From Jimgerdemannia flammicorona (lineage: Eukaryota > Mucoromycota > Endogonomycetes > Endogonales > Endogonaceae), in the NCBI GenBank assembly GCA_003990745.1, contig RBNI01000316.1:1-33784 (forward strand): a stretch of 33,784 nt of DNA, read 5' to 3'. The notes beneath the pieces are model-generated. The model was not told where the DNA came from. It was given only the letters and a program-made list of their open reading frames with translations, and ran no database searches. This document shows, one piece after another, positions 29,132-33,784 of this stretch; positions within the stretch are counted from its first letter, which is position 1; each line of letters starts with the position of its first letter. The position numbers and the translations under genes were made by a program.

Positions 29132-30361
29132 TTATTTTATTTTATTTTATTTTATTTTATTTTTATTTTTTTTAATAGACTCATAGTTTCACAGATTTTT
29201 ATTGGAAGAGAACCTAGACTATATAGGCCAAAACTCTCCCCCACTACCCACTAAACAATATTCCCTTATTAACCTAGGCTACTAAATTGTCCAGCAGTCC
29301 CACCACTTCAGCTATACCTGTTAAATATAAGCTATGTTGACTCCCACAACATAGACTAGACTTGTCTGCTCACTAGGGCTGGATCATCATTTATATGTAA
29401 GAGCACACCTATGCATTGGATCTAGCAGCACTAGGACTGAATAAAAAATAGCCCCCCAAACCCCAAAGGAAAGCCCGAGGCAAAGAAAAAAACCCCCCAA
29501 CTAATCAACAGAGAGCAGAGTAGATTCAAAGTGGGTGAGTAAAGGACTTATATGCAGAACCTTCTACAAAGGACTTATACATGGGCTAGGGCCAGAAAAG
29601 ACCCCACTCCTACTCCCTGAGCCTACAGGCCTCGATCACATTGCCATATCAGCTCCCAGTTCCAGTCAGATACAACCAAATAAGGAAGATCTTACTCCCC
29701 AAGCCTGCAGGTCTTGATCATGTTGCCACATCAGCTCCTGGTTCCAGTTGGGTACAGCCAGGATACCAGCCCCTGCACCACCCCACCCTCCACCAGCCAA
29801 TCAAAAGGCCCCATCAAAATATTGTCTGCCCCAGCCCTGATGACTGCCCCCAGCCTGACACCCCACTGGTTCACTGTTATCACCCTTCCTCCTATCTGTG
29901 ACAGCCATCTCCCCTCTATCCTGACAACACCTGAAAAGCAGTCACCTATGCCAGAACCATGCTTGCCAGGAAGCTTGCCAAAGCCAGAGGACCTTACTAC
30001 AGGCACTGAGGACCTGCAGGTAACCTATACTGAGCACTTGATGCCCAAGGTCAGCTGACTCTCTACATAGCCCAAGATACACTGAGACAGCACCTTGTTG
30101 GTGACAGCAAAAGGAAGAAGGTGCCATGCCACATCAAAACGAATATACTTCAGATGCAGCCGAAGATATCAGAAACTGTGAAAAAGTAGAGAAGACACCA
30201 ATCTGACCTGATAAAGGGGCAACTCATTACCATTGCCTTTCTCTCACTGCTCTGCAATAGGTACAGCAAACCAACCTAAGATAGAGGGGGTAATAATTGT
30301 GAAAAGTAGACTTAGAAGATTGCCTACCAAACCATTGTAACCAGTAAGGTAGTGGAGAAAG
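29132..30361 (-). mobile_element. 1.23-kb LINE-mobilised retroposon
   Basis: This is an insertion in minus orientation within the A LTR, flanked by a 14-bp TSD. At its 3' end (plus-strand left) is a tail of repeated AAAAT-type pentamers then an A run (29132-29176). Its 3' end matches the element at 1-163, and its 5' end (30361) matches the fragment ending at 9389, so both termini are shared with other copies and it is probably full length. No RT or endonuclease is visible, and minus-strand ORFs such as 30006-29731 show no known domain. It is best seen as a non-autonomous retroposon using a LINE machinery; a deletion derivative of a LINE is the alternative. Confidence 0.75.
29611..29760. repeat. 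68-bp direct repeat inside the retroposon
   Basis: 29611-29678 and 29693-29760 are near-identical copies (tactccctgagcctacagg against tactccccaagcctgcagg, and so on), with 14 bp between. Differences are transitions. Confidence 0.75.
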
Positions 30362-30375
30362 AGTGATCCTTGTTT

Positions 30376-30789
30376 CCATTTCATGATAGTAGAGGATATA
30401 GTAATAAGGGTCACCAGTACCCAGGTTGATACTAAGAGTCCTTCTTGAGCAAGTCCTCATGGCTCTTCTGATGTCTTGGAACATCCTTTCTTCAACAGAG
30501 GTGCCTTGGTGATTCCTTGACCTTGAGATTTAGCAAGCAGCAGGCATTTTATTTGTGGTAAGTCTTTGAGCTATTTTGGGATTAGTGGGTCTTGTTAGTT
30601 GCTACTACTGTAGTTCCTTGATCCTTCTTTTATATTCCTCAAGATATCTGAACTATGGTCACAATGACTTACAGTTGGTCATCATTACTCATCTCATATG
30701 CTATATGATCTTCTTGTACTCCGATCTGGTGACTTATAAGGAAAGGCTGTCTTCTGTACTGATGTCATCATTCTGAGGTCACCATTACA
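30376..30789 (-). repeat. 5' LTR of element A, segment 3 (outer end)
   Basis: It matches 11413-11826 of the other LTR and ends ggtcaccattaca at 30789, followed by AT-rich flank. This is the outer end of element A. Confidence 0.85.
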
Positions 30790-31016
30790 ATATATATAGA
30801 TTTGAACATTTGCTATAAATATTTAAAAAAAGTATGAACTGATATTCTATAGATACAAACTCTTTAATATAAGGATAAACTTATATTCTATAGATATAAA
30901 TAGCTTGCAAACAATGGACAAACATAAGGTAGAATTTTCAAAAAAAATCATTTTATTTCTTTTTTTATTTACAAATACTCTTACAAATATTTCTCTTTAC
31001 AGACACTTCTCTTCTA

Positions 31017-31401
31017 CTAATACTTCTTTCTTCTGCAAACAGTTTCTCCTAATATATCCTTCTCTATATTCTGCTTATCTTTTTTTTGGATCAGATTATT
31101 CTTATTCAATAAAAGAGGAATATTGGAGATATCAATTATCTCATTATCTTCATCTGAGTCAATATCTTTACACAGATCATAATAGATCATAATCTGATAG
31201 TATAGCTATTTTTTTAATAAATAAAAATGATTGAGTATATAAACAGAATATGAATGAAATACTCACTATAGTATAAATTGACCCATTGCTATCTTTGATC
31301 TTTAAGCCTATATTCTTCAAAATTTTAACAATAATATCTGTTTTTAGATCACTATTATACTTTGGAAAAAGATCTTTAAGAAAAGGATAATAAAGAAGCA
31401 T
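31017..31401 (-). CDS. Candidate two-exon gene, 107-aa hypothetical protein
   Basis: ATG at 31401 opens exon 1 (31401-31267, 45 codons, MLLYYPFLKDLFPKYNSDLK at the start). A GTGAGT donor and an AAAAAAATAG acceptor bound a 61-nt AT-rich intron (31266-31206), which contains a stop-free but hydrophobic read-through. Exon 2 (31205-31017) stays in frame for 62 codons, with an acidic stretch (KDIDSDEDNEIIDIS) and a basic end (CRRKKY) before TAG. Intron size and sites fit fungal genes. An in-frame TAG lies 16 bp upstream of the ATG, and similar coding-like sequence extends beyond it (LYQKYKINEVI), so this may be the end of a longer decayed gene or transposon ORF. No family is recognised. Confidence 0.35.
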
Positions 31402-31573
31402 ATCTACTATAAGTTTCTAGATCACTTCATTAATTTTGTATTTTTGGTAGAGATTGCTAATACCTATAGATTTGCTAAATTATGATAAGAAAATTTAATT
31501 CATATTCACAAATAAGCTATAATATATAAACTATAATTCATGAACTCAAAAACAATTTATCTATTTCTTTTTC
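31402..31573. other. AT-rich spacer, possible further exon
   Basis: On the minus strand a TTTAG acceptor-like site at 31475 precedes coding-like sequence in the frame of the 31401 ATG, broken by one TAG (31419-31417). It is otherwise AT-rich with nothing recognisable. Confidence 0.25.
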
Positions 31574-31730
31574 TGTCTTGCTTAACTAGTTTCCAGGATA
31601 TTCAGTGACTAACTAAATAAGTACTAGTTAATGCTCAGTGCCAAGAAGGGGATTTCTAAGTATGCGGAAAGTGCCAGAAGGTTATTCAAGAAGGACAGAG
31701 AAAAGAAATAAACTACACTAAAATGTTACA
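31574..31730 (-). repeat. 3' LTR of element C, outer edge uncertain
   Basis: On the minus strand the sequence after a purine tract starts TGTAACATTTTAG at 31730, a normal LTR start. A possible end, AAGCAAGACA, lies at 31574, giving 157 bp. The partner LTR is beyond the window, so the outer edge cannot be proved. Confidence 0.4.
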
Positions 31731-31745
31731 TCTCCCCCTCCTTAA
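31731..31745 (-). promoter_or_regulatory. Polypurine tract of element C
   Basis: The minus strand reads aaggagggggaga directly before TGTAAC. Confidence 0.7.
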
Positions 31746-32043
31746 GAATCAACGTCCTCGTTGAATTCTCAAAGTTACACATAATAAACAATAAGACTAA
31801 AAGAAACCTCAAATTAAATATATTGACTCATTGGCAAGGATTGGCCATCCTTGTATAAGGCGAGGGCCAAAGTATCATCTTGATCAGATGAGAACTGGTT
31901 CGAACCTCGTTGGTTGCAGAATTTATAGAGTTCTCCTGTATCTCTTGTTTCTGATGCTGTATCCCTTAGAGAGCCCTGATGCATAATGTGCCTGATCAGT
32001 ACAGTAGGTTGTCTACTATCTAAGAGGAGAACCTCACAGGCAG
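31746..32043 (-). other. 3' tail of element C after the chromodomain
   Basis: A 77-codon open frame (32047-31814, TACEVLLLDSRQPTVLIRHI...) lacks an ATG and overlaps the stop of pol. It resembles the wording after integrase in element A (MTACKVLV), so it may be a pol tail in a shifted frame. The rest, to the purine tract, is untranslated. Confidence 0.35.
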
Positions 32044-33784
32044 TCAATGAGTTCCTTTTTGCTCAAACTCTTGGATGCAGTCTTGAGAGTTGAGATTGAC
32101 GGCAGGTTCCCAAGTGGTGTCATATTCAGGGTAACCCATCCACTTGACTAGGTATTCTGTGTGACAGTATCGGACTCGCTTGTCTAAGATTTTCTCGACT
32201 TCATACTCAATGTGGTCTTCAACTATGACTGGTGCTGATGGTGTTGGAATTTGGCCAGGGTATGGGGGTGACTGGTTCCAGGCCTTGAGTTGTGATACAT
32301 GGAATACAGGATATATATGCATGGTTGTTGGCAAGTTGAGACAGTAAGACCAGGTAGAGACTTGCTCAGTGATTTCGAAGGGTCCAAGGTACTTGGGCTG
32401 GAATTTGGCTGACTAGCGGTTGACTTGAGATTGAACCTTAATGTTGTTGGCTTTGAGTAGAACCATATCACCAATATTGTATATGACATCTCACCGCTTC
32501 TTGTCTGCATACTTAGCTTGATATTGCTGAGCCTTTTGCAGGTTTGTAGTGGCGATCTTGAGAAGGGAATCTATTTTATCGATAAGGTTCTGGGCTGTGG
32601 GGACTTGAGTGTGACTAGATTGCTAAAATTGGACTAGACTTGCAGGGGTCTCGGGGTTTTGACCATGAAGTAGCTGGAATGGGGAAAGGCCAGTTGATGA
32701 TTGGTTGGCATTGTTGTAGGCAAACTCGGCATAGGTCAGATAGTGGTCCCAATCATCTTACTCATAAGACACATAGTTTCTGAGCATTTGTTCAAGTGTT
32801 CTGTTCATTCGCTCGGTCTGTCCATTAGTTTGAGGATGGAAGGCAGTGGACATAGCAATTTGGGTTCCAAGGGTCTTGAAGAGTGCTTGCCAGAAGTGGC
32901 TTGTAAACTTGGGGTCGCGGTCGCTGATAATTACTTAGGGAAGTCCATAATGGCGGAAGACAGTCTTGAAGAAGATTCTTGCAATTTCTGGGGCAGTGGC
33001 ATTGGTTGTGGTTGGCTCGGTGATTGTAATCTTGGTGAGATGGTCCACAAATACAACAATAGCATTATAGCCTGTTTTGGTTCATGGGAGTTGCACAATG
33101 AAGTCCATTGTGACTTGTTCAAACTTCTTGGTTGGAATTGACAAGAGTTGTAGAAGACTGGCAGGTGCTTGGTTGCTTGACTTGTTTCTTTGGCAGAGAT
33201 TGTAGCTTTGGACATACTCCTTGATTTCCTTGAGCATGTTTGGCCAGTAGTAGTCTCGTTGGATATTCTTGATGGTCTTCTCTGTTCCAAGGTGACCAGC
33301 TAGTGGGGAGTCATGATGTTCATGAAGGATCTTGTACCATAGTTCAGGGTTGGCAGGAATATATACTTTGTCTTGATAGTACACAAGGTTGTCCTTGATG
33401 GTGTACTTTTCCTTGAATTCCTTGGTATTCCTTTATAGAACCAGAGAGTCTTGTTCATAAGCCTTCTTGATCTGGTTGAGGAATTCAGGTGCCACAGTGA
33501 CTTGTAAGATTGCGGCAAGGTCTGGTCTTCTTGACAGTGCATCTGGTACAACTAGAGTTTTGCTGGGCTTGTAGATGATGTTTGGGGTAAAGGTCTGAAG
33601 TAATTGGCTCCACTTGGCTTGTTGGCGAGAAAGGGTTGGTTGAGTGTTGATGTACTAAAGGGACCTGTGATCAGTGATCACATCGAACTCAACTCCTTCT
33701 AGATAGTATCACCAGGTCTTGAGGGCATGTATGATTGCCAGGAGTTCCTTTTCATGAGTAGCTAGCTTTTGTTCTGCTGGGGAC
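32044..33784 (-). pseudogene. Chromovirus pol of element C (RNase H, integrase, chromodomain), partial
   Basis: One minus-strand frame runs from the window edge to the TGA at 32044 with about nine nonsense codons and no frameshift. It begins inside RNase H (THEKELLAIIHALKTW, VEFDVITDHRSL, VVPDALSRRPDLAA). Integrase follows: a zinc finger with HHDSPLAGH but Tyr for the first Cys (SYNLCQRNK); Asp in VTMDFIV (33105-33103); Asp in IISDRDPKF; and Glu in [11 protein letters not shown], so the DDE triad is kept. The GPF module is FQPKYLGPFEITEQ. A chromodomain ends the protein (32208-32059): EYEVEKILDKR, EYLVKWMGYPEYDTTWEP, which would bind methylated histone H3 and direct insertion to heterochromatin. 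This marks a chromovirus, unlike A and B. The copy is less decayed than A. Confidence 0.9.

Larger units (their letters stand above)
28443..30547 (-). pseudogene. ORF inside the 5' LTR of element A, split
   Basis: This is the second copy of the LTR-embedded ORF of 10722-11584. ATG at 30547 opens the frame (30547-30376), the retroposon 29132-30361 interrupts it, and the frame continues on the far side to the TAA at 28443. The last 107 codons (28766-28443) are open and include DPTFVLYFVEENLIDWRAPD and an acidic end (NDDETDEMFTDLIFFKDIL). Stops here (for example a TAA at codon 6, and TGA/TAA/TAG in the middle) are mostly at other codons than in the other copy, and the TAG at 11372-11374 is TGG here. 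In-frame agreement between two independently decayed copies supports former coding. The function is unknown. Confidence 0.55.
10215..30793 (-). mobile_element. Ty3/gypsy element A, structurally complete, nested
   Basis: This is a minus-strand LTR retrotransposon with both LTRs (10219-11826 and 17520-30789), internal region 11827-17519, PBS and purine tract in place, and gag, protease, dUTPase, RT, RNase H and integrase in that order. The 5' LTR is split by element B (17881-28292) and by a retroposon (29132-30361). The 4-bp flanks ATAT (10215-10218 and 30790-30793) could be the target-site duplication, but the site is AT-repetitive. Gag and pro-pol are offset by one frame in the -1 sense. Stops are frequent and mostly CAG/CAA to TAG/TAA or TGG to TAG/TGA, and CpG is nearly absent. 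It must be older than B. Confidence 0.88.

Noticed and set aside
29731..30006. 91-codon minus-strand ORF in the retroposon as a protein gene
   Set aside because: No known domain, Gly/Val-rich, and it overlaps a direct repeat. The other copies in the window do not cover it, so there is no support.
31897..31906. GGTTCGAACC resembling a tRNA T-arm/B box
   Set aside because: The flanks do not form a T stem, no A box or acceptor stem fits on either strand, and it lies in the element C tail. It is a chance palindrome.

Overview
The window is a transposon graveyard from a filamentous fungus, most likely an ascomycete. The evidence is nested Ty3/gypsy LTR retrotransposons, LINEs, a hAT remnant, a chromodomain integrase, a candidate 61-nt intron with a GTGAGT donor, and decay dominated by C-to-T and G-to-A transitions. 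In the older elements glutamine and tryptophan codons have become TAG, TAA or TGA and CpG is almost gone, which resembles RIP or methylation-driven deamination. I cannot name the species. I see no rRNA, tRNA or CRISPR, and no confident intact host gene.

Layout. 1-163: 3' end of a LINE-type retroposon with a 38-A tail, inserted into a gypsy reverse-transcriptase fragment (164-1330, minus). 1330-2420: AT-rich LTR-like modules, a 15-bp tandem repeat and the C-terminus of a hAT transposase. 2690-3659: a decayed single-frame ORF I cannot identify. 4231-8515: two head-to-tail LINE ORF2 copies (endonuclease and reverse transcriptase) fused just before the catalytic site of the first. 8530-10218: G-rich ORF1-like relic, a retroposon fragment and AT-rich sequence.

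10215-30793 is one nested structure. Gypsy element A (minus strand, 1.6-kb LTRs) has its internal region at 11827-17519. Its 5' LTR (17520-30789) was split by gypsy element B (plus strand, 17881-28292, 1.4-kb LTRs, TSD TTAT) and again by a 1.23-kb retroposon (29132-30361, 14-bp TSD). 31017-31401 holds a candidate two-exon gene of 107 aa. 31574-33784 is the 3' end of a chromodomain gypsy element C on the minus strand, running off the window.

Most interesting: A and B are clearly different lineages, yet both carry a dUTPase domain with all five family motifs between protease and reverse transcriptase, with a Cys/His cluster just upstream. Both LTRs of A also contain the same ~287-codon sense ORF, broken at different codons in each copy, so the LTR itself once encoded a protein. 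The LTR of B carries four phased 18-bp units, each a TACAG-N3-CTGTA dyad. Gag, protease, dUTPase, RT-RNase H and integrase would once have formed the usual particle, processing, copying and integration machinery. Every copy here has stops, frameshifts or lost catalytic residues and should be immobile on its own.
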